37,017 nt of DNA, taken from assembly GCA_018003315.1 (NCBI GenBank), contig JAGNEJ010000047.1:1-37017 (forward strand). Direction: 5' to 3'. Shown piece by piece: positions 9,118 to 17,434 of this stretch. The translations under genes were made by a program, and so were the position numbers. The DNA comes from Verrucomicrobiales bacterium (GTDB lineage Bacteria > Verrucomicrobiota > Verrucomicrobiia > Verrucomicrobiales > V1-33). The notes under the pieces are model-generated. The model saw nothing but the letters and a program-made list of their open reading frames with translations. It did not search any database and had not been told where the DNA came from. The first letter of the stretch is position 1; every line of letters starts with the position of its first letter.

Positions 9118-10437
9118 TCAGGCGAACACATCCATGGCGGGCTTGCCCTTGTCCGCCACGGTGAAGGGACGTTTGGACGGGCTGTAGATGATTTCATCCA
9201 GCGGAAGTCCCAGACCGTAGGCAACGGTGGCATTGAAATCCGGAACGCCCATTTTCCCATCCACGACTTCCATGCCGCGTTCATCGCTTTTGCCATACGC
9301 GCCGGGTTTGACGCTGCCGCCGCAAATGAGCCCACTGAAGGCTTTTGGCCAATGGTCGCGTCCGTCCGTTTCGTTGATGTGCGGCGTGCGCCCAAATTCC
9401 GTGGTCAGAACCACGAGGGTTTCTTCGAGCATGCCGCGGCGTTCGAGATCGCGCAGCAGCGTGGAAAGCGCCTGGTCAAGGCTTTTGGCCATGTTCTGGA
9501 CGGCGGTGAAATTGTTGTTGTGCGTGTCCCATCCGCCCAGGGTCACCTCGACATGGCGGACGTCGTTTTCCACCAGGCGGCGTGCCAGCAGGCAACCCTG
9601 ACCAAAGCCGTTCTGGCCGTATTCTTCGCGAACCTTGCCGTCCTCCATGGAGAGATTGAACGCTTTGAGGTCTTCGGAGCGCATCAGGCGCACCGCATCG
9701 TCATACATGTCCTTGTAGGCGCGGACTTTTTTGTTGTCGTAGCGGCCGTGGAAGGCTTCATCGAATTTCCGGGCAAGGCTCAGCCGGTTGTCAAACTGGC
9801 TCATGCCGACCATGGCTCGACTGTTGGGGACGCCATCGTTGGGGTTGTTGATGTGCAGGGGGGCGTATTTCGACTCCATGAAACCGGCACCGCCGCCCAC
9901 GGCACCGCCGCCGATGAGCACCGAACCGGGCAGCGTGCGGTTGGTTTTCCCTTCCAAACGCTGCAGCCAGGCACCGATGCCGGGGTGGGTGATGGTGCCC
10001 CGCATGGTATAGCTGGAGTGCATGAAGTAGTTCCCCTGCTCATGGGCTCCCTGGGTGGTCGCCAGACTGCGAATGGCGCACACCTTGTCCCATTCCTTAG
10101 CCAGGAGCGGGAAATACTCGCTCACCTGGACGCCGTCCACCGCGGTGGGAATGGCCTTCACGCCGCCGTGGTAGTCATCGCCCGCGCCGGGCTTCGGATC
10201 AAACGTGTCGAGGTGGGTCATTCCCCCTGACATGTAAAGATAGATGATGTTCCGCGCGGTGGGCTTTTTGCCGCTGGGCACTGGGGCGGCGGCGGTCTTG
10301 GGGCCTTTGTTCCCCGTGTCCACGCCGAAGGAGGACAGGGTGATGCCGGGCAGAATGCTGACCCCGAGCAGCGCCTTGCTGGTAAAACTCATGAAGCGGC
10401 GGCGGGTCAGGTCATCGGAATGCAGAATGGTGTCCAT
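9118..10437 (-). CDS. DUF1501 protein with twin-arginine signal
   Basis: The product has 439 residues from ATG 10437. It starts with a Tat-type signal (DDLTRRRFMSFTSKALLGVS, twin arginines near residues 12-13 followed by a hydrophobic segment), implying export in a folded state. The body shows the DUF1501 pattern, a relative of the alkaline phosphatase/sulfatase fold: 'NIIYLYMSGGMTHLDTFDPK', 'VEVTLGGWDTHNNNF', 'VVLTTEFGRTPHIN' and 'GRDHWPKAFSGLI'. The His/Asp clusters would fit metal binding. The gene follows the DUF1549/DUF1553 gene by 61 nt on the same strand, the classic pairing in Planctomycetes and Verrucomicrobia. The pair's biochemical role is undefined; links to polysaccharide degradation have been proposed from genome context. 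Confidence 0.93.
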   Translation of the reverse strand: MDTILHSDDLTRRRFMSFTSKALLGVSILPGITLSSFGVDTGNKGPKTAAAPVPSGKKPTARNIIYLYMSGGMTHLDTFDPKPGAGDDYHGGVKAIPTAVDGVQVSEYFPLLAKEWDKVCAIRSLATTQGAHEQGNYFMHSSYTMRGTITHPGIGAWLQRLEGKTNRTLPGSVLIGGGAVGGGAGFMESKYAPLHINNPNDGVPNSRAMVGMSQFDNRLSLARKFDEAFHGRYDNKKVRAYKDMYDDAVRLMRSEDLKAFNLSMEDGKVREEYGQNGFGQGCLLARRLVENDVRHVEVTLGGWDTHNNNFTAVQNMAKSLDQALSTLLRDLERRGMLEETLVVLTTEFGRTPHINETDGRDHWPKAFSGLICGGSVKPGAYGKSDERGMEVVDGKMGVPDFNATVAYGLGLPLDEIIYSPSKRPFTVADKGKPAMDVFA

Positions 10438-10498
10438 GGTGGTTGGCTGGTTGGTGAATCCGTTTTCGGTCAGGATGGGCTGGGGTTTGGGGAAATGG

Positions 10499-12637
10499 CT
10501 ACTGGATGAACAGGAATTCGCGGCCATTGAGCAGGGCCCAGAAAATGTCTTTCCAGGAGTCCTTGGATTTGCCGGAAAATTCGGTGACGAGTTTTTGTTC
10601 CTCGGCGCTGGGCATGCGGCCCAGCACGGCCAGCCAGAGGTTGCGGGCTTTTTCCGTCGGGGTCAGCGCATATTCCATGGTTTTGGCCAGAATGCTCTTC
10701 TGGGAAGTGAGTTCCTCGAAGATCTTGCCGTTCATCAGGGAGAGCGCCTGGGTGACGGAGGCATCGTTCCAGGAATTCTCAATCACGTTGCGGTCCGCCT
10801 GTCCGAATTCCCGCAGGAAATGCCCGCTGGGAGCGGGGGAAGGCAGTTCCGATGCGCGGAAGTAGGCATCGCCATACGGGCTGTAATCAATGGCGGTCTT
10901 CCCGGCCAGCGGGTCCGCTTTCTGGTCCATTCGGTTGACCGGTGTGCTTTCCTTGCGGGCCGTCATGGCCATCGGCTTGTCCCCAAAGAGGTCATCGCTG
11001 GCTTTTTCATCGATTGCCTTCTCGGCCATGGCCTGTGCCTTATAAACGGCTGTCATCCGCTCCTGGTTCTTCTTGCGCAGTTCCGCCTGCAATTCCTTTA
11101 CCTTGGGTTCATCCTTCTTCTCCCGGGCTTCGGTGAGTTTCCGCTGCACCACGGCCACTTGCGCGTCATAACTGGCGCTTTCCTGAGCCATCCGGGTTGC
11201 AATGGTGATCAGCTCCCGGGCTCCTTTGGTGCCGGATTCCCTGCCGAAGCGCTGCTTGAGTTCCTCCGCGGCGGACTTCATCTTGCCAAGCCGCTCGGCG
11301 CCGCCGGACGCCCTGCGACGCAGATCGGGTTCCGGCATCATCAGGGTCACGATGGAATCCCAGATTTGTTCCGCGCTCATGCGACGCAGCACCGGTCCGG
11401 GAAAATAATAGGGGGCCTCCATGGAAACGTCCGTCGTGGTGCATTCCCGCTGGTAGGTGCGGGTGTTGAACAGCATCCGCTGGAATTTCTTGATGTCGTA
11501 TTTCTGGCGGGCGAATTCCTCGGTGAGGAATTTCATCAACGGCTGGTTGGATGCCACCGTGTCGTCCTTGAAGTCATCCACCGGCTCGATGAGTCCGATG
11601 CCGAAGGCCCGCTTCCACAGCCGGTTGGCCATGACCATGGTGAAGCGCGGATTTTGTTTGTCGCACAGCCACTTTGCCAGGTCCTCGCGCATGTCGCCAT
11701 CCACCTTGATGGCCTGGCCGTCCTTGTCGATGCGGTCCGGTGCAAACAGCGCCTTGGCCTTCATGATCGGGTCGTTGGGCTTGGCATCATCGTATTTGTA
11801 GTCGCCAGGCAGCTTGAGTTCCCGCTTCTGTTCGCTCACGCCGAAGCTCAGCGGTTCGAGGATTTCGTCGATCATTTCCTCCACTTTGCGGACATCCGCC
11901 TTGACGTTCTTGCCCTTGCCCCGGCCTTTTCTGCCTTCCTTGCCGTAGAGTTCCTCGGCGATTTTTGGATTGATCGCATCCCGCCGCATCTCCGTGTCCA
12001 CGCCGAACGTAAAGGCGGCCATTTCGTAATAGTCTTTCTGCTTCCACTTGTCGAAGGGGTGGTTGTGGCATTGGGCGCAGACCACCCGGGTGCCCAGGAA
12101 CACCTGCGCGGTGTTCGACATGTTGTCGAGCGGCATCCCGGCATCCCGCATGTAGTAGCCCACCGCACCGTTCTCCCAAATGTAGCCTTTCGCGGTCACC
12201 AGATCCCTGACAAACTGGTCGTAGGGCTTGTTGGAGCGGATGGAGTCCTTGATCCAGTCGGCATAGGCCGCACCGGCTTCGTTGCGCATGTCGGACTGCA
12301 CCCGCAAGATGTCCGCCCACCAGTTGTAGGTGTGGCTGAGGTAGCCTTCTGAATCCAGCAGGTGGTCGATCAACTTTGCCCGCTTGCCGGGCTCCCGATT
12401 GTTCAGGAATTGGTCGAGTTCCTCCTTGTTCGGAATGCGTCCGATGATGTCGAGATAGGCCCGGCGGCAGAATGTTTCGTCGCTGGCCGGCTTGTTTGGA
12501 GTCACCTTGTGCGCTTTGTAGCCGGCCTCCACCAGGGCGTCGATGCGCTGCGAGGGGCTGTCCTGTGCCTGCGCAAGGTTGGCAGGCAGCGCCGCTGCCA
12601 GCAGGACAATCCAAGGGAAAACGAAAATCTTCTTCAT
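10499..12637 (-). CDS. Secreted DUF1549 / DUF1553 protein
   Basis: The product has 712 residues from ATG 12637 (MKKIFVFPWIVLLAAALPAN, signal peptide cleaved near AQAQ). The DUF1549 part is about 30-240 with the family hallmarks 'FCRRAYLDIIGRIPN' and a CAQCHNHPFDKW motif at about 187-198. The DUF1553 part is about 280-700 with 'NPRFTMVMANRLWKRAFGIG', 'FNTRTYQRE' and 'PSAEEQKLVTEFSGKS'. A charged coiled-coil insert (about 450-560, rich in K/E/R) interrupts the second part. The single CxxCH looks like a heme motif, but it is a constant element of this family and is not evidence for a cytochrome. It forms an operon with the DUF1501 gene downstream. Confidence 0.93.
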   Translation of the reverse strand: MKKIFVFPWIVLLAAALPANLAQAQDSPSQRIDALVEAGYKAHKVTPNKPASDETFCRRAYLDIIGRIPNKEELDQFLNNREPGKRAKLIDHLLDSEGYLSHTYNWWADILRVQSDMRNEAGAAYADWIKDSIRSNKPYDQFVRDLVTAKGYIWENGAVGYYMRDAGMPLDNMSNTAQVFLGTRVVCAQCHNHPFDKWKQKDYYEMAAFTFGVDTEMRRDAINPKIAEELYGKEGRKGRGKGKNVKADVRKVEEMIDEILEPLSFGVSEQKRELKLPGDYKYDDAKPNDPIMKAKALFAPDRIDKDGQAIKVDGDMREDLAKWLCDKQNPRFTMVMANRLWKRAFGIGLIEPVDDFKDDTVASNQPLMKFLTEEFARQKYDIKKFQRMLFNTRTYQRECTTTDVSMEAPYYFPGPVLRRMSAEQIWDSIVTLMMPEPDLRRRASGGAERLGKMKSAAEELKQRFGRESGTKGARELITIATRMAQESASYDAQVAVVQRKLTEAREKKDEPKVKELQAELRKKNQERMTAVYKAQAMAEKAIDEKASDDLFGDKPMAMTARKESTPVNRMDQKADPLAGKTAIDYSPYGDAYFRASELPSPAPSGHFLREFGQADRNVIENSWNDASVTQALSLMNGKIFEELTSQKSILAKTMEYALTPTEKARNLWLAVLGRMPSAEEQKLVTEFSGKSKDSWKDIFWALLNGREFLFIQ

Positions 12638-12794
12638 GGGGACGGGTAGTGGCGGCAAAAAATCGCGAAACCTTGACTTGGAGCAATTCTGCCACGGACC
12701 GCCGTCGCTGTAAAGCCTTTCACCCTTAGGGAAACGCCTGATATTTCAAAAAATTCCGGGCTTCTGAAATGGGAAGCGACCTGTGTTTTGGAAT

Positions 12795-13802
12795 TCAGCC
12801 TGAGAGCGACTGCAGCGGCAGATTGGGATCCACATCTGCCTCGAGCGGGGAGCATTCGCCTTTCAGCCACCGCTGGACGGCGGCATAGGCGATCATGGCC
12901 GCGTTGTCGGTGGTGTGCACTGGTTCGGCCAGGAGCAGTTCAAGCCCAGCGGCCTGGCAGCGCTGCCGGAAAACCTCGCGCAACCGGCGGTTGCAACTGA
13001 CGCCGCCGCTGACCGCGACAAGCGCCGCACTGCATTTCTTGGCGGCCCGCAGGGTTTTGGCGGTCAGCACGTCCACGATCGCTTCCTGGAACGAAGCGCA
13101 AAGATCCGGCAGGCGCTCGGCCACTGCCCCGCTGAGCCTTGGCAGCAGGTAGAGCAGGCTGGTTTTCAAGCCGCTGAAACTGAAGGCGAAACCGCCGCTG
13201 TCGAGCATGCTGCGGGGAAACTCAAAGGCCGCTCGGTCTCCCACTGCCGCCAGGCGGTCAATCTGTGGACCGCCGGGATACGGTAGACCCAGCATTTTCG
13301 CCGCCTTGTCGAAGGCCTCGCCGGCGGCGTCATCCCGGGTTTTGCCCAGCACGCAGTAGTTGCCCGCACCCTTCACCTGCACGAGGCTGGTGTGTCCGCC
13401 GCTGACAATCAGCGCCACATGGGGCCGAATTTCCGGGGAACCGATGAACGGGGAAAGCAGGTGGCCTTCCAGATGATTCACCGCGAGAAACGGACGTCCG
13501 CAGGCCAGGGCGAGGGATTTCGCCACCGTGCTGCCAATCAGCAGCGAACTGGCCAGCCCCGGGCCGACCGTGGCCGCAAAGGCTCCGATTTCCCGCAGCG
13601 TCACCCCGCTTTGCCGCAGCACTTGTTCCACCAGCGGACGGATCCGCTGAATGTGGCTGCGCGAGGCCAGTTCCGGCACCACGCCCCCAAAGGGTCGGTG
13701 TGCCTCAATTTGCGAGGACACTTCACTCGCCAAAATGCCCCCGTCCCTGGTGCAAATGGCCACGGCGGTTTCATCGCAGCTTGTTTCAAAGGCCAGAAGC
13801 AT
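12795..13802 (-). CDS. tsaD: tRNA N6-threonylcarbamoyladenosine transferase TsaD
   Basis: The 335-residue product transfers threonylcarbamoyl to A37 of ANN-decoding tRNAs together with TsaB and TsaE. The start MLLAFETSCDETAVAI is the family N-terminus. Metal ligands are visible: H110 and H114 in NHLEGH, and D299 in TTDNAAMIAYA. N271 lies in SGGVSCNRRLR. 'PELASRSHIQRI', 'GPGLASSLLIG' and 'LIVSGGHTSLV' are also typical. Length is the usual 335-345 and nothing is missing. It lies on the same strand as the upstream TatD-like gene (94 bp gap) and the downstream DUF1549 gene (157 bp gap). Confidence 0.97.
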   Translation of the reverse strand: MLLAFETSCDETAVAICTRDGGILASEVSSQIEAHRPFGGVVPELASRSHIQRIRPLVEQVLRQSGVTLREIGAFAATVGPGLASSLLIGSTVAKSLALACGRPFLAVNHLEGHLLSPFIGSPEIRPHVALIVSGGHTSLVQVKGAGNYCVLGKTRDDAAGEAFDKAAKMLGLPYPGGPQIDRLAAVGDRAAFEFPRSMLDSGGFAFSFSGLKTSLLYLLPRLSGAVAERLPDLCASFQEAIVDVLTAKTLRAAKKCSAALVAVSGGVSCNRRLREVFRQRCQAAGLELLLAEPVHTTDNAAMIAYAAVQRWLKGECSPLEADVDPNLPLQSLSG

Positions 13803-13896
13803 GAGCGAAATTCAGGAAGATTTTCTCTGCGGCACCCTCAGCCAGGCGCTCCGGTTCGGCGGGTAACGTCGCCGCGGGGCGGGACCCTGTAGCCGC

Positions 13897-14700
13897 CTAC
13901 GGAATGTGGAATTTTGGGCACTGGCTGAGAAATGTCAGGGGATTTTGATAGAGCAGCCGGTCAATCCATGCGTCGGAATACCCCCGGCGGCGCATTTCCA
14001 GGGCGGTCTTGGGCACGGCCAGCGGGTCGCTGTGGCCCCAGTCGCAGGCGCTGTTGAGCCACAGGCGCTCGGTGCCGTGCATTTCAATGATGTCCACCGC
14101 CCGGGCCGGGGTGCATTTGGATTCCGGGTAAAGGGTCATCCCCGCCCAGAATCCGCGCTCCAGCACCAGGCGGACGGTGTGCTCTTCGACATGGTCGATG
14201 ATGACCCGTTCCGGTGCCAGCGCGGGGAAGTTTTTTAGGGTATCGAGAATCAACCGCGTGCCTTTGAGTTTGTCCTCCAGATGCGGCGTGTGCACCAGCA
14301 CCAGTTGGCCGTGGTCCGCGGCCAGTTGGAGGTGCATTTCCAGCACGCGCAGCTCATTGCGGCTGTTCTTGTTCAATCCGATCTCGCCGATGCCCAGCAC
14401 GTTTGGTCGATCCAGCAATTCGGGAATCAGCGCAATGACCTCCCCGGCAAGTTTCACATCCTCGCTCTCCTTGGGGTTGATGCACAGCCAGCAAAAGTGC
14501 GGCATCAAAAACTTCCGCGCCCGGCGCGGTTCGTATTCGGTGAGCTGCAGGAAATAGTCGTGAAACCCCTCGGCGGTTCGGCGGTCGAATCCCGCCCAAA
14601 ACGCCGGTTCGCATACCGCCTGGCAGCCAGCCACGGCCATGGCGGTATAATCGTCGGTCACCCGGCTGACCATGTGGGCATGAGGTTCAATATAACGCAT
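13897..14700 (-). CDS. TatD-related metal-dependent hydrolase (ebo-cluster type)
   Basis: The product has 267 residues. ATG 14700 is chosen because MRYIEPHAHMVSR places the metal-binding H-x-H right at the N-terminus as in TatD proteins. Other likely metal or active-site residues are E in GIGEIGLNK, H in LVLVHTPHLEDK, H in VIIDHVEEHT, and D in SACDWGHSDPLAV. From memory, the sequence is closer to the TatD-like hydrolase of ebo/edb gene clusters than to the DNase TatD itself ('CQAVCEPAFWAGFDRRTAEG', 'WAGMTLYPESKCTPARA'). The other ebo genes (UbiA-type prenyltransferase, dehydroquinate synthase-like) are not in this window. Substrate unknown. Confidence 0.8.
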   Translation of the reverse strand: MRYIEPHAHMVSRVTDDYTAMAVAGCQAVCEPAFWAGFDRRTAEGFHDYFLQLTEYEPRRARKFLMPHFCWLCINPKESEDVKLAGEVIALIPELLDRPNVLGIGEIGLNKNSRNELRVLEMHLQLAADHGQLVLVHTPHLEDKLKGTRLILDTLKNFPALAPERVIIDHVEEHTVRLVLERGFWAGMTLYPESKCTPARAVDIIEMHGTERLWLNSACDWGHSDPLAVPKTALEMRRRGYSDAWIDRLLYQNPLTFLSQCPKFHIP

Positions 14701-14771
14701 GGCAGGGAGGGGAATGGGGATCGGGGAAGGGGAGGCGCGGTGGGAACTGGAACCGGAAAATACCGGGACGC

Positions 14772-15107
14772 TCAGGGTTTCCAAGCTCCCGCCGCGCCCT
14801 GGATGGTGGCGGCGGGGATGGGTTCTGTCGTCGGATCGCTCAATGCCAGCAGCACCCGTTCCGCCCGGCCCGGTTCCTCGGACAATAGATCCTGCAACGC
14901 CCGGCGCAGCGCCAGAATGCGGTAGTCATCGAACTGTCCGTGGCGCTGCACCCGGTCGAGAAACGCCGCCACGTCGATGACCCTGGCCCTGGCGTCAACG
15001 AAGGCCTGGTCAACCAGCGGAGGGGAAATGGTTGGGAGATTCATCATGAGGGAAAAATCGGGGTGCGGCACCAACCGCCGTGAAAATGACTTCGCCACAG
15101 CGGCCAT
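14772..15107 (-). CDS. Small hypothetical protein upstream of the TatD-like gene
   Basis: The product has up to 111 residues from ATG 15107. ATG codons at 15047 and 15044 would give a 91 or 90 residue protein beginning M(M)NLPTISPPLV, which may be the true start, since the first 20 residues are basic and atypical. It appears largely helical: 'DVAAFLDRVQRHGQFDDYRI', 'LALRRALQDLLSEE', 'GRAERVLLALSDPT'. No signal peptide or membrane segment is seen, and I do not recognise the family. It lies 71 bp before the TatD-like gene on the same strand, so co-transcription is likely. EboA is the protein expected beside an ebo-type TatD, but I cannot match this sequence to EboA. Confidence 0.55.
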   Translation of the reverse strand: MAAVAKSFSRRLVPHPDFSLMMNLPTISPPLVDQAFVDARARVIDVAAFLDRVQRHGQFDDYRILALRRALQDLLSEEPGRAERVLLALSDPTTEPIPAATIQGAAGAWKP

Positions 15108-15146
15108 GGGTTCTTGAGTTGTGATTCAGCGGCCAAGCTCGACTAC

Positions 15147-15243
15147 GCCCACCCCAGGCGCGCTACCTGCACGGGAGCGAAGCGACCAGCAGGCAGCGTG
15201 ACGCGGGAAGGCGTTAGGTGTACCACCTTGTTTGGGGTTGGGC
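15147..15243. repeat. Imperfect nested palindrome next to the restriction-modification operon
   Basis: The outer arms are 15147-15155 (GCCCACCCC) and 15234-15243 (GGGGTTGGGC), complementary apart from one extra base. The inner arms are 15161-15170 (CGCTACCTGC) and 15189-15198 (GCAGGCAGCG), matching 9 of 10. The outer arm begins 2 nt beyond the stop of the endonuclease gene. The layout resembles an integron attC-like or other cassette-end palindrome, but one outer arm lacks the conserved AAC/GTT core, so I only call it a palindrome. It could equally act as the transcription end of the operon. Confidence 0.5.
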
Positions 15244-15244
15244 A

Positions 15245-15970
15245 TTATTTCTTTTTGAGGTCGGTTGTAATACCAAGTTCAGTAATTCTCTGTGCGGCGA
15301 GCCGCTCCAATCGTCGAGCTTGGGTTAGCAGTGTGCGGCGCAGACCTGATGAAACATCCCGTTCGCTGATGACCCTCGCAAGGTTCGCTATCGTGGTGGC
15401 TCTCCGGGCAATGCGGACATCGGGATGACGGCGTTGCGAATAGATGGAATCCGGGATAATCCGTCCCTTGTGAGAAACAGGAAGTTGGATCTCATCCTTC
15501 GGTGCCATCTCCTTCTCGTTGAGAACAGCACCAAGGGTCGATTCGCGCAAAACCTTCTGAAACACCGTATATTCCGCCCGATCAAGAAAATGCTTCTTCT
15601 CCTGCTTCGACAATCCTTGAACAAGGTGGTCGAGTGGCCACACTTCGATATATGCGACTTCAAACGGATCGAGAACATTCATCGCCACCGCATCCGTTCT
15701 TTGATTCGTCAAGTGACGGCTAACTCTACCGCTAATTTTCTCTTCCGTCTGACCAACGTAAATCGGTTCGGAATCATAATCGTAGAAAGCATAAACTCCA
15801 TGCTTGTAGCTGCCGATACGATGGCCTTGCACGTCCTTTGTGGCGAAGAAAGAACGAATTTCGGCGCGAATGGCGGCTACATCTTCCGGCAGACCGATAA
15901 TATCCTGCTCAAGTGGTGTATCGGGTGAGTCTTCGGGTTCCATACTTGGGCAAAGAGTCCAGTTCGTCAA
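15245..15970 (-). CDS. GIY-YIG type II restriction endonuclease (Eco29kI-like)
   Basis: The product has 241 residues. The GIY-YIG nuclease core is clear: GVY at 58-60, YVG at 71-73 (EPIYVGQTEEK), an arginine in GRVSRHL at 82-85, a catalytic-type glutamate at about 133 (DRAEYTVF) and an asparagine at about 151 (AVLNEKE). This order matches the catalytic set of the family. The C-terminal half (about 165-241) is basic and probably contacts DNA. It follows the C5 methyltransferase gene on the same strand and overlaps it by up to 62 nt (35 nt if M10 at 15943 is the start), so translation is probably coupled. Type II enzymes of this fold such as Eco29kI pair with C5 methyltransferases. The recognition sequence cannot be read from the protein. 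Codon use is more AT-rich than in the flanking genes. Confidence 0.83.
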   Translation of the reverse strand: MTNWTLCPSMEPEDSPDTPLEQDIIGLPEDVAAIRAEIRSFFATKDVQGHRIGSYKHGVYAFYDYDSEPIYVGQTEEKISGRVSRHLTNQRTDAVAMNVLDPFEVAYIEVWPLDHLVQGLSKQEKKHFLDRAEYTVFQKVLRESTLGAVLNEKEMAPKDEIQLPVSHKGRIIPDSIYSQRRHPDVRIARRATTIANLARVISERDVSSGLRRTLLTQARRLERLAAQRITELGITTDLKKK

Positions 15971-17063
15971 AAACAGGGTTCAAATAGTGTGTGGCAATCC
16001 ACTCGATCACATCGACGCAAACAGCGTCGCCAAAGCCGAAAAGAGCCTGATTCAGATTAAGCGTCTTAGGAAGGGTGTAGTCATCCGCTCCCATCAGCCT
16101 CGCGCACTCTCTCGGCGTCAAAAGCCGCACACGATACTTTCCTCTGCCACCCGCGAAAAGAATCTGCCGTCCGCTTCCGCCGCGAGGCGTTCGCAGGCAG
16201 CCAGCGATGCCGTCCGTCCTTAGTTCTGCCATGGAACGGCCATTGCGAACTCGGCGAAAAACGGTTCCGTAGGTCGTGGTTCTGCCAGAAATCATCCCGT
16301 CGGCAATATCACGATGACGAGGACTCATCTGGTTCAAAAGGTAACTCGCTCTCTCGTCGCTCCACCAATAAGATGAGTTGTGTGGTAAATCCTCAAGGAT
16401 GTCCGAAAGAGAGGTGGCTCGATCGGGTAATCGTGGAACATCCCGAATGTTCCATTTGATGTCTGGATTCCACAAGATGAAATCCGCCAAGGCCGCAGGC
16501 CGGGCGGAATTTTCCAAAAATGAGGGCGTCTCTCTGACGCATGAAGATTGGGGCAAGCCCTTGGTGCCAATAATGAAAAGCCGTTGTCTGCTCTGGGGAA
16601 CAAAATGCGCGGCGTCGATCATCAGGGTATCAAGGGCGTAGCCCAAGCGATTGAGGGCAACACATGCGTCTCGGAAATCATTGCCGTTGTGCGAGGTGAG
16701 GAATCCCGGCACATTTTCGAGGAGAACGATGGGAGGCCGTCGGCCTCCTATCGTTTCAAGAACCTTGATGAAACCCCAAAATGCGCTGGAATGAGTCCCA
16801 GCGAGGCCCTTTCTGGCTCCTGCAAGCGACAGGTCGTTGCAGGGGAATGAGGCGGTGGCAAGCGTGACATCGGGAAAATCCACGGCATCGACCTTGTGAA
16901 CGTCTCCCAAGACAAAGTGCTCGCTGGCGTCCGCGAAGTGCCCCAGGTAAATCTCCAGCTTGTCTTCGTCGATGTCGTTCGCCCAAACTGTTGCCCATCC
17001 AGCCCGTTCCAAGCCGAGCCGCACGAGGCCGATTCCGGCGAAAAATTCAGCCACGGTTTTCAT
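15909..17063 (-). CDS. DNA (cytosine-5-)-methyltransferase, type II
   Basis: The product has 384 residues from ATG 17063. C5-methyltransferase motifs appear in order: motif I FAGIGLVRLGLERAG (7-22), motif IV SFPCNDLSLAG with the catalytic Cys at 75, motif VI ENVPGF (116-121), motif VIII QSRQRLFIIG (157-166), and motif X GFGDAVCVDVIEW near the C-terminus. Motif IV reads PCND rather than the commoner PCQ, a tolerated variant. The target-recognition region lies at about 185-310. It methylates the same site the neighbouring GIY-YIG enzyme cuts, protecting the host. The gene comes first in the operon, so the methylase is made before the nuclease. Its AT-richer codon use compared with tsaD or dnaJ suggests horizontal acquisition. 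Confidence 0.93.
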   Translation of the reverse strand: MKTVAEFFAGIGLVRLGLERAGWATVWANDIDEDKLEIYLGHFADASEHFVLGDVHKVDAVDFPDVTLATASFPCNDLSLAGARKGLAGTHSSAFWGFIKVLETIGGRRPPIVLLENVPGFLTSHNGNDFRDACVALNRLGYALDTLMIDAAHFVPQSRQRLFIIGTKGLPQSSCVRETPSFLENSARPAALADFILWNPDIKWNIRDVPRLPDRATSLSDILEDLPHNSSYWWSDERASYLLNQMSPRHRDIADGMISGRTTTYGTVFRRVRNGRSMAELRTDGIAGCLRTPRGGSGRQILFAGGRGKYRVRLLTPRECARLMGADDYTLPKTLNLNQALFGFGDAVCVDVIEWIATHYLNPVFDELDSLPKYGTRRLTRYTT

Positions 17064-17141
17064 TGCGGGAGATTATGGCACGCTGTGGGAACGACGCGAT
17101 TCTTATTTTGCCCAGCGTGAAGGTTCGCACATCCGGATTGA

Positions 17142-17336
17142 ATTGGCCCGCAGCCGGTGTGGCTGGTGGTGACGATTGGGGTGGATGTGCGGGATGGATT
17201 GACGGGCAATTTTACGGCGTTGGCGGGCAGTTTCGAGCGATTTATCACGGGCGGGGTGGATTTCGCCGTGCCGCAGGCAAACGGAGACCGTGTGAACGGC
17301 GGCCTTCACCGATGCCGCGCTGTATTTGCGTTGTAG
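17142..17336 (+). pseudogene. Relic resembling an MCE/PqiB-type domain
   Basis: The 371 bp between the methyltransferase start and the dnaJ stop holds no intact gene. One frame has a 64-codon stretch with protein-like composition: VTIGVDVRDGLTGNFTALAG followed by SFERFITGGVDFAVPQ. The pattern '...SFE-x-x-ITGGVDFAVP' recalls the MCE (mammalian cell entry/MlaD/PqiB) domain, where a '(S/L)x(x)LxxGGxxFxxP' element is common. It has no start and no continuation on either side. It looks like the remains of a gene broken when the restriction-modification module arrived. The assignment rests on a short pattern only. Confidence 0.3.
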
Positions 17337-17434
17337 AACGGAAAGCCGGTCATCCCGCCGGGCACGGGGCATCAAGTGCGAAACGGATGCTGCGCAACCG
17401 CTGGTTGGACGGCTCGGCCAGCGCTTGATGGTGA

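Noticed and set aside
12065-12079. Cytochrome c heme-binding site (CAQCH) in the DUF1549 protein
   Set aside because: The CxxCH is a constant element of this family and there is only one; no other cytochrome features are visible.
9097-12352. Long plus-strand frames opposite the DUF1501 and DUF1549/DUF1553 genes (9097-10230 and 10244-12352)
   Set aside because: Shadows of two well-recognised genes; translations lack any domain-like pattern.
15147-15243. Canonical integron attC site
   Set aside because: One outer arm reads GTGGGC instead of GTTGGGC in cassette orientation, so the essential GTT core is absent; no integrase gene is in the window.
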